NCBI GenBank assembly: GCA_965228545.1
Contig: OZ245822.1
Location: forward strand, 434,001 to 498,000
Direction: 5' to 3'
DNA: 64,000 nt
Origin: HXMU1420-13 sp965228545
GTDB lineage: Bacteria; Bacteroidota; Rhodothermia; Balneolales; Balneolaceae
In this document: positions 15,833-24,989 of the stretch, piece after piece
Numbering within the stretch: position 1 is the stretch's first letter
Layout: every line of letters begins with the position of its first letter
Notes under the pieces: generated by a model
The model's database searches: none
What the model saw: the letters and a program-made list of their open reading frames with translations, nothing else
What the model was told of the DNA's origin: nothing
Position numbers and translations under genes: made by a program

Positions 15833-17257
15833 ATGCATCAATCGTTAATAAAGATACTCTCGGGTCCGATTATTTTTGGGTTAATCCTGTTGGTCGGAGG
15901 ATTAGAATCGGTTCAAATTCGAATGCTAGCTATAGCCGGATGGATGTTAAGTTGGTGGGTTACCGCAGCACTACCAATAGGCGTTACAGCACTGCTACCC
16001 ATTGTGTTATTTCCGATTATGGACATTCTCAGCCTACGAGAAACTACCATCAACTATTCTAATCCCGTTATTTATCTTTTTTTTGGTGGATTTGTTTTGG
16101 GGCTTGCAATCGAAAAATGGAACCTGCATCGTAGAATTGCACTCAATATCATGCGCATTTCAGGGGAAAAGCCGAATAGAATTATACTGGGAGGAATGCT
16201 GGCAACCTCTTTGCTTTCTATGTGGATAAGCAATACCGCAACAACTGTAATGATGTTGCCTATCGGGATGTCTGTGATATTACTTTTGGAAGATAAATTT
16301 AACGATCCCGATTCATCTAAAAACTTCGCCCTTACTTTAATGTTAGGCATCGCCTATGCCGCAAATGTTGGAGGTATTACCACCATCATAGGAACACCTC
16401 CAAATCTTGTACTCGCCGGAATTGTAGAAGAAAGAGGGCTAGAGACCTTAAATTTTGCGAACTGGCTATTTTTTGCCTTTCCATTAGTAGTCATTTTATT
16501 TTTGATGGTATACTTCATTAATACCAAACTTGTATATCCGGTACGATTAAAAAAATTACCGGGAATTACCAAAATGATAACCGACGAGCTCCACACTCTC
16601 GGCATGTTTAAACCGGGCGAAAAAAGAGTAATGATTGTAATGCTGTGTACTGCCCTGCTTTGGATTTTTCGATCTCAGATTACAAAATTTGAACTATTTG
16701 CCAACCTTTCTGATACAGGAATAGCTATAGCAGCTTCCATTGCACTCTTTATGATACCATCCGGTTCTAAAGAAGAACATCAGCCCTTATTGAAATGGGA
16801 TGATATGAAGCGACTTCCCTGGGATATTTTATTACTATTTGGGGGTGGTATTAGTCTTGCAAAAGGATTGGAAGTCACCAACATAGTTGGAGCATTGGGC
16901 GAATGGATTTCCTCCAATACCCTTGCAGCACCGCTCATAATTATTTTAGTAGTTTGTGGTTTCGCAGTATTTTTGACCGAAATTATGAGTAACGTTGCAC
17001 TTGTGGCAGTATTCATACCGGTTTCTTTTGTAATAGCCCGCTTTTTTGGACTTGATGAGCTCACTTTAGCCATCCCTCTTACCATTGGAGCAAGTTGCGC
17101 ATTTATGTTTCCCATCTCCACACCTCCCAATGCCATTGTTTTTTCGAGCGGACACATTAAAATGGGAGAAATGGCTCGCTCTGGCTTTATGCTAAATGTG
17201 CTTTCAATCCTGACTATTACTGTATATTGCTACTTTTTTCAGGATTATTTTTTCTAG
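15833..17257 (+). CDS. DASS/SLC13-family sodium:anion symporter
   Basis: An inner-membrane transporter of 474 residues with about 11 hydrophobic helices. The two sodium/substrate motifs of the divalent anion:sodium symporter family are visible as 'SNTATTVMMLPI' in the first half and 'SNVALVAVFIPV' in the second, plus the re-entrant 'GTPPN' (residues near 187) and 'STPPNAIVF' near the end. Substrate may be dicarboxylate, sulfate or phosphate and cannot be read from sequence. Its TAG overlaps the stop of the convergent ostA-like gene by two bases. Confidence 0.9.
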   Translation: MHQSLIKILSGPIIFGLILLVGGLESVQIRMLAIAGWMLSWWVTAALPIGVTALLPIVLFPIMDILSLRETTINYSNPVIYLFFGGFVLGLAIEKWNLHRRIALNIMRISGEKPNRIILGGMLATSLLSMWISNTATTVMMLPIGMSVILLLEDKFNDPDSSKNFALTLMLGIAYAANVGGITTIIGTPPNLVLAGIVEERGLETLNFANWLFFAFPLVVILFLMVYFINTKLVYPVRLKKLPGITKMITDELHTLGMFKPGEKRVMIVMLCTALLWIFRSQITKFELFANLSDTGIAIAASIALFMIPSGSKEEHQPLLKWDDMKRLPWDILLLFGGGISLAKGLEVTNIVGALGEWISSNTLAAPLIIILVVCGFAVFLTEIMSNVALVAVFIPVSFVIARFFGLDELTLAIPLTIGASCAFMFPISTPPNAIVFSSGHIKMGEMARSGFMLNVLSILTITVYCYFFQDYFF

Positions 17258-18654
17258 AATTGCTCTAAAGTTCTAATAAATTCTATAAAACGCTTTGGTA
17301 AATCAAATGGGCGTTCATTTGGGATTGGGTTAAACCGTGGAGATGGAAAGGTTTTCGGCTTTTGGGGACGCAATTCAGGATTCCAAGCATAGCCATCAAG
17401 AAAACGTTTATTTAAACCATCATACTCGGGCAGAAACAAGCCTTGGTTTTGCCCCATTTTTGCTCGCATCAGCTCTCCGTTTTCAAAAAATAAGGTGGTT
17501 GTAGGGCTCGAGTTTTCCATAGCACCATCGGGCTCGCCGCTGTCGTTGGTAGTATGATAAAGCAATTCACTATTTGGAAATAACTCGATTATAGAAATGT
17601 CGCCATCTTTGAAAGATGCGATAAGAGTATCTCCTTTAAGCTGATGATGGCGTAGCGTTATAGAATCTTGTTGAACTGCAAATGCTCCTGTAAATGCTTT
17701 TAATTCTTTTACCTGAGAGCTATCGAGTTTCACATGAATAAAAGGCCCGTTTAACTGAATATTTTTATTCCAAGCCTTGGGTTTTCCGCTAAGGGTAAAC
17801 AATTCAGATGCACTGTCATAAAAAAGGGTATCTGAGATGGAAGAAAATCGGGGAGTCCATACTTTTACGCTGTCAGTAGCATCAATAGTAGAAGTTGAAT
17901 CTTGATCCAATAACAAAATCTCTCCGGAGAATATATGAGTTGTATCTGCTTTGGTGGAATCATCTGATACATCCATCAAATAAGCATTCTCTCGAACATA
18001 TCGCCTACCGGTAGAATCTGCTTCGAGATAGTTCCCGGTGAGCAAAGCATCATTAGTGCTGTCTGCCACAAACACATTGCTGTAGAGTTGGAAATACTCC
18101 CGCTCGCGATTAATAAAAAGGCTATCGCCCTCGGCATATTGTGAACTATCCTGAATTTGAACCTCGAACCTAAATACAGCACTGTCTTGGTTTTGAAAGT
18201 AGGTACCCTGTTTAGCCAATAACGTACCCTTACTATCTTCCAAGCGTATACCCGAAGGGAAAATGGCTACTTTGGTGAGAAAGTTATAGTCTACTTTTTC
18301 TCCAAAAAGTGTGGTAGAATCTTGTTTAATAATTACTCGCCCGCGTAATTCAGAAAGCTCTTGATTGGTGTAATAATAGAGCGTATCCGCCCAAATATTT
18401 TCGGTATCGGTATCAATTTGGATATTCCCGAAGGCATGCATTTCGTTTCTGTCGAGATACCGAAAAGCTATATCGCAAACCATGGTTACATTGCGCATAG
18501 TCATACGAGGATTCGTTAGTGTTTGTACTCGTTCACCATTTCTTTCAGTGAGAGTAGCCGAGTCAAAACGAATTAATTCTACGATATCCTGCGCAGTTAC
18601 GTTCGAAGAATAAAAGCTTAAAGCCACTAAGGTGAAACGAAACAAATGCCTCAT
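17254..18654 (-). CDS. OstA/LptA-like lipopolysaccharide transport protein
   Basis: A periplasmic protein of 466 residues with a signal peptide (ending 'SSNVTAQ'). An OstA/LptA-like beta-jellyroll domain occupies about residues 25-250, with repeating 'NIWADTLYYYTNQ..LSELRGRV.I' and 'LFGEKVDY' strands. A more divergent C-terminal half continues the same beta repeat. Bacteroidota members are longer than proteobacterial LptA, as here. It follows lptC by a single base (TAG-T-ATG) and is the last gene of the AGCS-upp-lptC-ostA cluster. Likely role: part of the periplasmic bridge that moves lipopolysaccharide to the outer membrane. Confidence 0.85.
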   Translation of the reverse strand: MRHLFRFTLVALSFYSSNVTAQDIVELIRFDSATLTERNGERVQTLTNPRMTMRNVTMVCDIAFRYLDRNEMHAFGNIQIDTDTENIWADTLYYYTNQELSELRGRVIIKQDSTTLFGEKVDYNFLTKVAIFPSGIRLEDSKGTLLAKQGTYFQNQDSAVFRFEVQIQDSSQYAEGDSLFINREREYFQLYSNVFVADSTNDALLTGNYLEADSTGRRYVRENAYLMDVSDDSTKADTTHIFSGEILLLDQDSTSTIDATDSVKVWTPRFSSISDTLFYDSASELFTLSGKPKAWNKNIQLNGPFIHVKLDSSQVKELKAFTGAFAVQQDSITLRHHQLKGDTLIASFKDGDISIIELFPNSELLYHTTNDSGEPDGAMENSSPTTTLFFENGELMRAKMGQNQGLFLPEYDGLNKRFLDGYAWNPELRPQKPKTFPSPRFNPIPNERPFDLPKRFIEFIRTLEQF

Positions 18655-18655
18655 A

Positions 18656-19225
18656 CTATTCGATCACTACCTGACCGCCACCTTCATTTAACGTATAATT
18701 GGTGAGGTTCGAATTGCCATAAAACCCATTGGCAGCAATGCTGTCGGGTGGAGAGATGAAAATCACAAAATCAGGGGTACTTACTTTATCAATTTGACGC
18801 TCCCAAAGCAGATAATCAGATCTGAGATTTTTTCCGTCTACAGTATGTACGTCCACATTTCTAAACATTTCGAAGCGTTCCCGTTCAGGTTGGTACACAG
18901 CACTATCGCAAAAAACAGTGGTTTCAAGCGATCCGGATTCATCAAAAATTTCGATGAAAACCGGTCCTTTAATGCGTGTTTCGTTTTCACCTGCTTGTTG
19001 GATATTGTACGAATAGCTGCCTTGCATGGTCATACGTATTTTCCCATCCTCGATAATGTTCATGCTGAAATTCCAACTTTCGGTGGAGTTAAATAATGAG
19101 TCTCCCAGTGCAAGCTCTACTTGTTTTTCATCATACTCGCTCAATCCTGAACATGCAATGCAGGCGATAAAACCAAATGCTATCAGATATGCGTTAAATC
19201 GTTCCAAAATATCGATCACCTGCAT
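18656..19225 (-). CDS. lptC: Lipopolysaccharide export protein LptC
   Basis: A 189-residue protein with an N-terminal membrane/lipoprotein signal (a lipobox-like I-A-C-S) and an LptC/OstA-type beta-jellyroll: 'GPVFIEIFDESGSLETTVFCDSAVY', 'FEMFRNVDVHTVDGKNLRSDYLLWERQIDKVSTPDFVIF'. This 'NLRSDYLLW' pattern is typical of LptC in Bacteroidota. It would connect the inner-membrane LptBFG transporter with LptA. Its ATG lies inside the end of upp (32-base overlap), which is unusual for two unrelated enzymes and suggests coupled translation. Confidence 0.85.
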   Translation of the reverse strand: MQVIDILERFNAYLIAFGFIACIACSGLSEYDEKQVELALGDSLFNSTESWNFSMNIIEDGKIRMTMQGSYSYNIQQAGENETRIKGPVFIEIFDESGSLETTVFCDSAVYQPERERFEMFRNVDVHTVDGKNLRSDYLLWERQIDKVSTPDFVIFISPPDSIAANGFYGNSNLTNYTLNEGGGQVVIE

Positions 19226-19820
19226 CTCCTAAACCGGGAACGATGTAGGCTTTTTCGTTTAAACGTTCATCTATTGCAGCGGTAATAATGGGAACATCAG
19301 GATGATCGACCTGCAATCTTTCTACGCCTTCTGGGGCGGCAATCAGACAGACAAATCGAAGTTGTTTGGCTCCGTTTTCCTTCAGAAAGTGGAGTGCATG
19401 CGAACCACTGCCTCCGGTAGCTAACATTGGATCAACAACTAAGGTTAGCGCGGTGTCTAATCCTTTGGGCAAATTATCGTAATAATTCACCGGTTGATGA
19501 GTCTCTTCATTTCTGTGCACTCCAACATGACCTACTTTTGCTTCGGGCATAAAATTTATGATGCCATCTACCAGGCTTAACCCGGCACGAAGAATGGGAA
19601 TAACCACTACTTCCTGCCCGGGTTGATATCCTGTGGTTGTTTGGATGGGAGTTTCTATTTCGGTTTCATCCAGTTTTAAATCGTTGAGCGCATGGTAAGC
19701 GAGAATAATGCCAATATTCGACATTGCTCGCCTGAAAACCGCCGTATTTGTGTTCTTATCTCTTAAATAAGTAAGGTAACGATCCAGAACCGGATGGGAG
19801 ATAACCGAAACATTGTTCAT
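19194..19820 (-). CDS. upp: Uracil phosphoribosyltransferase
   Basis: Salvage enzyme: uracil + PRPP gives UMP + pyrophosphate. Length 208 residues is standard. Motifs: 'VVIPILRAGLSLVDGI' , PRPP loop 'VVDPMLATGGSG', and uracil-binding C-terminus 'PGLGDAGDRYFGT'. It starts 2 bases after the AGCS symporter stop and overlaps lptC by 32 bases, so it is in a mixed operon. Confidence 0.96.
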   Translation of the reverse strand: MNNVSVISHPVLDRYLTYLRDKNTNTAVFRRAMSNIGIILAYHALNDLKLDETEIETPIQTTTGYQPGQEVVVIPILRAGLSLVDGIINFMPEAKVGHVGVHRNEETHQPVNYYDNLPKGLDTALTLVVDPMLATGGSGSHALHFLKENGAKQLRFVCLIAAPEGVERLQVDHPDVPIITAAIDERLNEKAYIVPGLGDAGDRYFGTI

Positions 19821-19822
19821 AG

Positions 19823-21457
19823 TTATTTAACCCCCATTTCTTCCATTTTCTTGAAGTACACCTTGCTTGCCGTTGCAACCACTCCTGATAGTGCAAATAA
19901 TGCAATGATGTTCGGGAAGGTCATTAATCCGAGTGCGATATCACCAATTGCCCAAACCGTTTCCAAGGCTAAAACAGCACCTATAAAGTGCATAATCAGA
20001 TAAACAACTTTATAGTAAATAATGGATTTGTCGCCCGCCAGATATTGGATGGAGCGGTCGCCGTAGTAACTCCAGCTAATCGCCGTAGAAATACCAAACA
20101 GAATCACACAAATGGTAACAATGTATTTACCTCCCGAGAATAGTGGGGAGAGTCCTTCTTCGAAAGCAATAGCGGTTAGCGGAGCTCCATTTTCAATAAT
20201 ACTCGAGTATAATTGCTCTACGGTTTCGCCGGTTCCGGCAGTAATAACAACTCCACCATCAACTTCGGCAATAGTACCGTTAAATACCTGAGTGCGAGCT
20301 TCATCTATATAAAAAATACCCATGTCATGATCATTTCTGATCATAGAACCATTTCCGGGTTCACCGTTTACAATTGTTAAAGCAGTAGCTCCATCTTCGA
20401 TAATTATTTCAGTTTCCAGTGCATTGGTAGTGAAAATAGTATCATGTTTTTGTTCCCAAACTCCTGTACTGATGATCACCAAACCGGTCATTGTACAAAC
20501 AACTAAAGTATCAATGAATGGCTCGAGAAGTGCTACAACACCCTCACGAACAGGCTCTTTAGTTCGAGCGGCCCCATGAGCAATAGGGGCAGAACCCTGA
20601 CCTGCCTCATTCGAAAATAAACCACGTTTTATTCCCCAAACCAGCGTGGTTAAAAATAATCCAGAACCAACGCCGAACAGACCAGCTTTTGGGTTAAATG
20701 CATAACTAATGATAGTACCAAAGGCAGGCAATACTTTATCGTAGTTCAACAATAAGATGATCAAGGCACCCAGCACATAAATTATAGCCATAACCGGCAT
20801 TAAGCTGGCAGTAACTTTACCAATGCGCTTTATTCCACCGATAATAACCACACCTACTAAAGAAGCGGTAACTAATCCGGTAATCCATCCCGGCACAAAG
20901 AAGGTACTTTTAAGAGTATCAGCTACTGTATTAGCTTGTACTGCGTTACCGGTTAGGAAGGAGCAAATCACAGCCATAGCAGCAAAAAAGATGGCCAACC
21001 ATTTCCAATTTGGTCCGAGTCCTTTTTCGATGTAATACATGGGTCCACCAGAAACAGAGCCATCGGCGTTTTGCACACGATATTTAACGGCTAATGTACA
21101 CTCGGTATATTTAATGGCCATACCGAAAAAAGCAGTCACCCACATCCAGAATAAGGCACCGGGACCACCATAATGAATGGCAATTGCAACTCCGGCAATG
21201 TTACCAATTCCTACAGTTGCTGAGAGTGCAGTGGTTAACGCTTGAAAGTGATTAACATCACCCACAGCATCGGGGGCGTCGTATTTTCCCATTACCGAAA
21301 AAATACCATGTTTAAAGCGACGAACCTGAACAAAGCCAAGTTTTAGGGTGATAAAAATCCCGAAAGAGAGCAATACAGCCACCATGAACGGGAAAAAGGA
21401 GGGCGTACTCCAAACTAAGTCGTTGAGAGTACCTACAACATTTTCAAAAGTTTCCAT
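19823..21457 (-). CDS. AGCS-family alanine/glycine:cation symporter with extracytoplasmic insert
   Basis: A sodium- or proton-coupled amino acid transporter of the inner membrane. Signature regions include 'LSATVGIGNIAGVAIAIHYGGPGALFWMW', 'VSGGPMYYIEKGLG' and 'LFSNEAGQGSAPIAHGAARTKEPVREG'. At 544 residues it is about 80-90 longer than the usual 450-460; the surplus is a polar, beta-rich insert (about 336-424) between 'ISTGVWEQ' and 'GAPLTAIAF'. The insert lies in an outside loop by family topology (inference). First gene of a cluster with upp, lptC and ostA. The 184-base divergent gap to the IHF gene (21458-21641) must hold both promoters; I see no clear box. Confidence 0.9.
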   Translation of the reverse strand: METFENVVGTLNDLVWSTPSFFPFMVAVLLSFGIFITLKLGFVQVRRFKHGIFSVMGKYDAPDAVGDVNHFQALTTALSATVGIGNIAGVAIAIHYGGPGALFWMWVTAFFGMAIKYTECTLAVKYRVQNADGSVSGGPMYYIEKGLGPNWKWLAIFFAAMAVICSFLTGNAVQANTVADTLKSTFFVPGWITGLVTASLVGVVIIGGIKRIGKVTASLMPVMAIIYVLGALIILLLNYDKVLPAFGTIISYAFNPKAGLFGVGSGLFLTTLVWGIKRGLFSNEAGQGSAPIAHGAARTKEPVREGVVALLEPFIDTLVVCTMTGLVIISTGVWEQKHDTIFTTNALETEIIIEDGATALTIVNGEPGNGSMIRNDHDMGIFYIDEARTQVFNGTIAEVDGGVVITAGTGETVEQLYSSIIENGAPLTAIAFEEGLSPLFSGGKYIVTICVILFGISTAISWSYYGDRSIQYLAGDKSIIYYKVVYLIMHFIGAVLALETVWAIGDIALGLMTFPNIIALFALSGVVATASKVYFKKMEEMGVK

Positions 21458-21641
21458 GCACGAAAATTGGTTTTATATTTTGTTTAAAAATCGACGCAAA
21501 GTATAAAACATTTGATAAAAATGACGATGTGTATTCGTGAAAGGGTGTAATCAAATAGTTTGAATAAAAAAGTGAACGATTTAGATTTCAATTTTGGTTG
21601 AAAGATCGAATTAAGACTAACAGGCTAAAAACCTCATCAAA

Positions 21642-21935
21642 ATGACTAAAGCAGATATTGTTGACATTATATCATCATCCGTAGGGCTCACTAAAGTAGA
21701 AACTGAAGCAGTTGTAAACGGATTTATGGAAACCGTGATAGACGCCATGAAGAGAGGCGAAAATATTGAATTACGTGGTTTCGGAAGTTTTAAAGTGGTT
21801 AAAAGAGCGCAACGTGTTGCTCGTAATCCAAAAACTAATGTAGAAGTGATCGTACCCGAACAATTTGTTCCGGTTCTCAAAATCAGCAAAGATTTTAAAG
21901 AAGCTGTGAATGAATCGATGGCAGTAAAAATTTGA
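21642..21935 (+). CDS. HU/IHF-family DNA-bending protein
   Basis: A 97-residue nucleoid protein. It has two N-terminal helices ('TKADIVDIISSSVGLTKVETEAVVNGFMETV'-type core), then 'ELRGFGSFKVV', and the beta-arm with 'RVARNPKT' carrying the intercalating proline, ending with the final helix 'SKDFKEAVNE'. Residues fit IHF-like more than HU, but the partner is not in the window, so homodimer or heterodimer is open. It lies 72 bases before the COX24-like gene; both could share a transcript ending at 22104-22129. Confidence 0.92.
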   Translation: MTKADIVDIISSSVGLTKVETEAVVNGFMETVIDAMKRGENIELRGFGSFKVVKRAQRVARNPKTNVEVIVPEQFVPVLKISKDFKEAVNESMAVKI

Positions 21936-22007
21936 TTTCGAAAACCATAGAAAGTTCTTATTTTAGGCGTCTGAAAAACAAACACTATTAAGTTCAGGTG
22001 ATATTGT

Positions 22008-22097
22008 ATGCCAAGTGGTAAAAAAAGAAAGCGCGCAAAGATTGCAAAACACAAGCGTAAAAAGCGTCTGAGAAAAAACAGACACAAGAAAAAGTAA
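22008..22097 (+). CDS. COX24/mS38-like tiny basic protein (AURKAIP1/COX24 domain)
   Basis: A 29-residue protein (MPSGKKRKRAK... ending HKKK) with about two thirds Lys/Arg/His. It matches the short Bacteroidota proteins assigned to the AURKAIP1/COX24 (DUF1713) domain, related to mitochondrial ribosomal protein mS38 and mycobacterial bS22. Probable role: a small-subunit ribosomal protein. It is too short for usual gene finders but has a perfect reading frame, a strong terminator 7 bases after the stop, and conserved composition. Confidence 0.85.
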   Translation: MPSGKKRKRAKIAKHKRKKRLRKNRHKKK

Positions 22098-22103
22098 TTT
22101 TCA

Positions 22104-22129
22104 GGCTCCGAGTTATCGGAGCCTTTTTT
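22104..22129 (+). terminator. Rho-independent terminator after the COX24-like gene
   Basis: Perfect 8-bp stem GGCTCCGA (22104-22111) with TCGGAGCC (22116-22123), loop GTTA, six T (22124-22129). Confidence 0.95.
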
Positions 22130-22153
22130 GTTTCTAGGAATGCGCTAGTAAAA

Positions 22154-22807
22154 TTAAGCAGCAACAGACTCTTCTAGAATAACTTCAGCCATAGAAATTA
22201 CACGATTGCCCTTAACCAATAACTCCTGCAATCGTCGCCCAACATAATTTTGTAATTCGTTGAGATTGCGTGCCGAAGACAGTTCGTACTGGAAGTATGA
22301 AATTAAATGAATGGCGCTCAGGTATTTTCCATGCTCATCGCCTTCAATTTCGATATGCCAGCGAGTTATCAAATTTTCGTTTTTCAGCAGTTGATTGATT
22401 TGTTTGCTGATCGCTTCCATCCATTTGCTGGCTTGATTAATTCGATAATTACCTTCTTGCCCACTTTGTTGTGGTTGGCAAGCATCAATATCAAATAGCC
22501 AGGTCATTTCAATATCAATGGTTGGGGAGACTTCAACTTCAGCTAGTTTTTCAATTTTAAGAAAGGGATGTTCATGCATACCATCTAGCGAACGGGCAAC
22601 CTGCGTTTCTCGGAAACTGTCCCAGTCGAAGTTGATGCTCAAGGCATTAACAAAGCTCGAATTCTTGGATAGGTTTACTTCCAGCTCTAAACCGATGGCG
22701 TTTATTTTACTATCTTCCCAAGTTTTAAACTTATTGCTTTGTATTCCCCGTTTGTCAAGTTGTGTTTGTACCGTGTTTACGATGGATTTAAAAATCGGAT
22801 AATGCAT
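22154..22807 (-). CDS. Conserved-looking cytoplasmic protein of unknown function
   Basis: A 217-residue soluble protein without signal peptide, membrane helix or recognised motif. The first half is predicted beta-rich ('AIGLELEVNLSKN', 'ALSINFDWDSFRE', 'EVEVSPTIDIEMTWLFD'), the second half alpha-helical with a long helix at about 125-145. It contains 'DIDACQPQQ'. It has an ATG start and stands alone, divergent from rqcH with a 41-base gap. Codon style resembles its neighbours. I cannot assign a function. Confidence 0.65.
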   Translation of the reverse strand: MHYPIFKSIVNTVQTQLDKRGIQSNKFKTWEDSKINAIGLELEVNLSKNSSFVNALSINFDWDSFRETQVARSLDGMHEHPFLKIEKLAEVEVSPTIDIEMTWLFDIDACQPQQSGQEGNYRINQASKWMEAISKQINQLLKNENLITRWHIEIEGDEHGKYLSAIHLISYFQYELSSARNLNELQNYVGRRLQELLVKGNRVISMAEVILEESVAA

Positions 22808-22848
22808 TATTATTATTTTAATTGAGCTCTCTTTTACTATAAGCCTAA

Positions 22849-24429
22849 ATGAACTACTACGAATTAATATATTTATTGAAAGAGTTCAAAACCAAATTAT
22901 CTAATTGTTGGATTGAACAAGCTGTAACTCCTTTCAAAAATCAGTTGGAAGTATTTATGGCGAATGGCGAAGAAAGTTTCAGGCTAATTTTTAATGGGAG
23001 TCCGGGTAATGCCGCGCTCTTCTTAGATAGTTATCGACCTGCCAAGAAAAGTAACACCCAGCAATTCTTTGAAGAAATTCATGGGCAGTCTATAAAAGAT
23101 TTTTCGCTGATCGAAAATGAGCGTATGCTTTACTTTGATTTTGGCGATGAGAAAAAGCTGTGGTTTAAGTTATTTGGTAACTCGGCCAACGTCTTTTTAA
23201 CTGAAAAAGATGTGATTACAGAAACCTTCAAAGTCCGCGATAATGTTGGTGTTATAGTTTTGGCAGAAAAGGGAGCTACTTTATTTGATGAAAAATGGGA
23301 CGAGCAGCGATCTATCGCTCAAAACATTCGAAAGCAGATTCCATTATTTCCCAAAGCATGGATTGAAGTGCTCTCTGATTATTATAAAGATCAGGAATTT
23401 GAGATTGCTCAAATTCTGCCTCATCTACAACAAATCGATCAACAGTTAAGAGAACAGGTCGAGCCAAGAATACTTGAAAATGGCACTCATACCATCATTC
23501 CATTTGAACTGCTGCCATTAAATCATGATCAGTCTTTCGAGACTGTAAACGATTTAGTTCGATATCGATTTAAAAATTACGCGCACGATCAGAGGTTGAA
23601 TCAGCAGAAAAATGAATTGTTGAAAGCGCTGAAACGGCAAATTAAACGTGGAAAGTCTTCACTTAACAATCTCTATCAAGCGGATAAGGGGATCGATAAA
23701 GCGGAAAAATATGAGCAATACGGACACATTTTAATGGCGAATGCGCATTTGGGGATGCCGGATGCACAAAATATGACCTTCGATGATTTATACAATGCCG
23801 GAGAAAAAGTGACCATTGATCTGGAAGAAAAAAAATCTATAGCAGAAAACGCTCAGAAATATTACGCCCGATCATCAAACTCGATGAAATCGTACGAAGA
23901 GGCTCTGGAACGGATTCCGAAATTGGAAGATCAGGTTAAGAAATTAGAACTGATTGCAGATGAGCTGGAAGGCATCAAAGATTTGAGAGAGTTACAGGAT
24001 TGGAAAAAGGAGAATAAATCGCTGATTGATGATGTACTTCCCAACTCCGGAAATGCTCAAAACGAAGTGTCACCATTTCACGAGTTTGAATTAAATGGCT
24101 ACACACTTTGGATTGGTAAAAATGCGCGCAACAACGATTTATTGGTGCAAACTGCGCATAAAGAAGATGTTTGGCTACACGCTCGAGGAGTGGCAGGCTC
24201 GCACGTTATTATTCGAATGAACAATAACAAAAGCATGCCCGATATGAGGTTAATTGAAGAAGTAGCCGGTTTTGCAGCGTATCAATCGAAGGCAAAAGGT
24301 TCAAAACTAGCTCCTGTAATTTATACCAAGAAAAAATATGTGCGTAAACCGAAAGGAGTAGCACCCGGAGCAGTAATTGTGCAAAAAGAAAATGTTATTA
24401 TTGTTGAGCCAGTAAATCCATTCGCATGA
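22849..24429 (+). CDS. rqcH: RqcH/NFACT ribosome quality-control protein
   Basis: Bacterial relative of eukaryotic Rqc2/NEMF that binds split 50S subunits and adds C-terminal alanine tails to stalled nascent chains. The 526 residues show an NFACT-N domain (about 1-200), a charged helical coiled coil (240-410, with 'LEDQVKKLELIADELEGIKDLRELQ') and a C-terminal NFACT-R domain (about 425-520) with 'NDLLVQTAHKEDVWLHARGVAGSHVIIR'. At the site where well-studied members have Asp-Arg, I read Glu91-Arg92. Its stop overlaps aroK by four bases (ATGA). Confidence 0.9.
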   Translation: MNYYELIYLLKEFKTKLSNCWIEQAVTPFKNQLEVFMANGEESFRLIFNGSPGNAALFLDSYRPAKKSNTQQFFEEIHGQSIKDFSLIENERMLYFDFGDEKKLWFKLFGNSANVFLTEKDVITETFKVRDNVGVIVLAEKGATLFDEKWDEQRSIAQNIRKQIPLFPKAWIEVLSDYYKDQEFEIAQILPHLQQIDQQLREQVEPRILENGTHTIIPFELLPLNHDQSFETVNDLVRYRFKNYAHDQRLNQQKNELLKALKRQIKRGKSSLNNLYQADKGIDKAEKYEQYGHILMANAHLGMPDAQNMTFDDLYNAGEKVTIDLEEKKSIAENAQKYYARSSNSMKSYEEALERIPKLEDQVKKLELIADELEGIKDLRELQDWKKENKSLIDDVLPNSGNAQNEVSPFHEFELNGYTLWIGKNARNNDLLVQTAHKEDVWLHARGVAGSHVIIRMNNNKSMPDMRLIEEVAGFAAYQSKAKGSKLAPVIYTKKKYVRKPKGVAPGAVIVQKENVIIVEPVNPFA

Positions 24430-24989
24430 ACGAATACCGCTTAAAAAAATACCAACAAAGCTTTTTTATGATTGGCTTTATGGCCAGTGGGAAAAGTACC
24501 ATTGGGCGTTTGTTAGCCAAAAAAATAGAACGACCATTTCTTGATTTAGATGCTTACATCGTTGATAAAGAAGGACGGGACATTAAGCAAATATTTGAAG
24601 AAGATGGAGAAACCTATTTTCGGGAATTAGAATGGAAAGCATTACTTGAAGTTACACAAAATTTCAAAGGCGTAGTGTCGTTGGGTGGAGGAGCACTACA
24701 CAATCAACAAGTAGTTGATCATCTTAAAATTTATGGGTTAATGATCTTTTTGAAGACCGATTTGAAAGTAACTGTCGAACGTGTGATGAGAAATAAAAAA
24801 CGTCCGATTGTGTTGAACGATCAAGGAGAATTAAAATCCAGAGAAACTCTGTTTAATGAACTCGAAAGCTTATATTTAAAACGTATCGATCTTTATAAAC
24901 AGGCTCAAATTATCATCGAATCTACAGGCAATGAAACGAAAGACTACCAAGTAAAGCGGGTTGTCGAAAAATTGTTACGCTATGTCTAA
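24426..24989 (+). CDS. aroK: Shikimate kinase
   Basis: Phosphorylates shikimate at the 3-OH in aromatic amino acid synthesis. The 187-residue protein has Walker A 'GFMASGKSTIGR', the shikimate-binding 'FLDLDAYI' , 'ETYFRELEW' and 'VSLGGGAL' , and the lid arginine in 'RNKKRPIVL'. It overlaps rqcH upstream by 4 bases and aroB downstream by 8 bases, so all three are translated together. An aroK-aroB pair is common. Confidence 0.94.
   Translation: MNEYRLKKYQQSFFMIGFMASGKSTIGRLLAKKIERPFLDLDAYIVDKEGRDIKQIFEEDGETYFRELEWKALLEVTQNFKGVVSLGGGALHNQQVVDHLKIYGLMIFLKTDLKVTVERVMRNKKRPIVLNDQGELKSRETLFNELESLYLKRIDLYKQAQIIIESTGNETKDYQVKRVVEKLLRYV

Noticed and set aside
21617..22087. A 156-codon minus-strand frame across the IHF and COX24-like genes
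   Set aside because: It is antisense to two recognised genes; its Phe/Leu-rich start merely mirrors the Lys/Arg-rich COX24-like protein.
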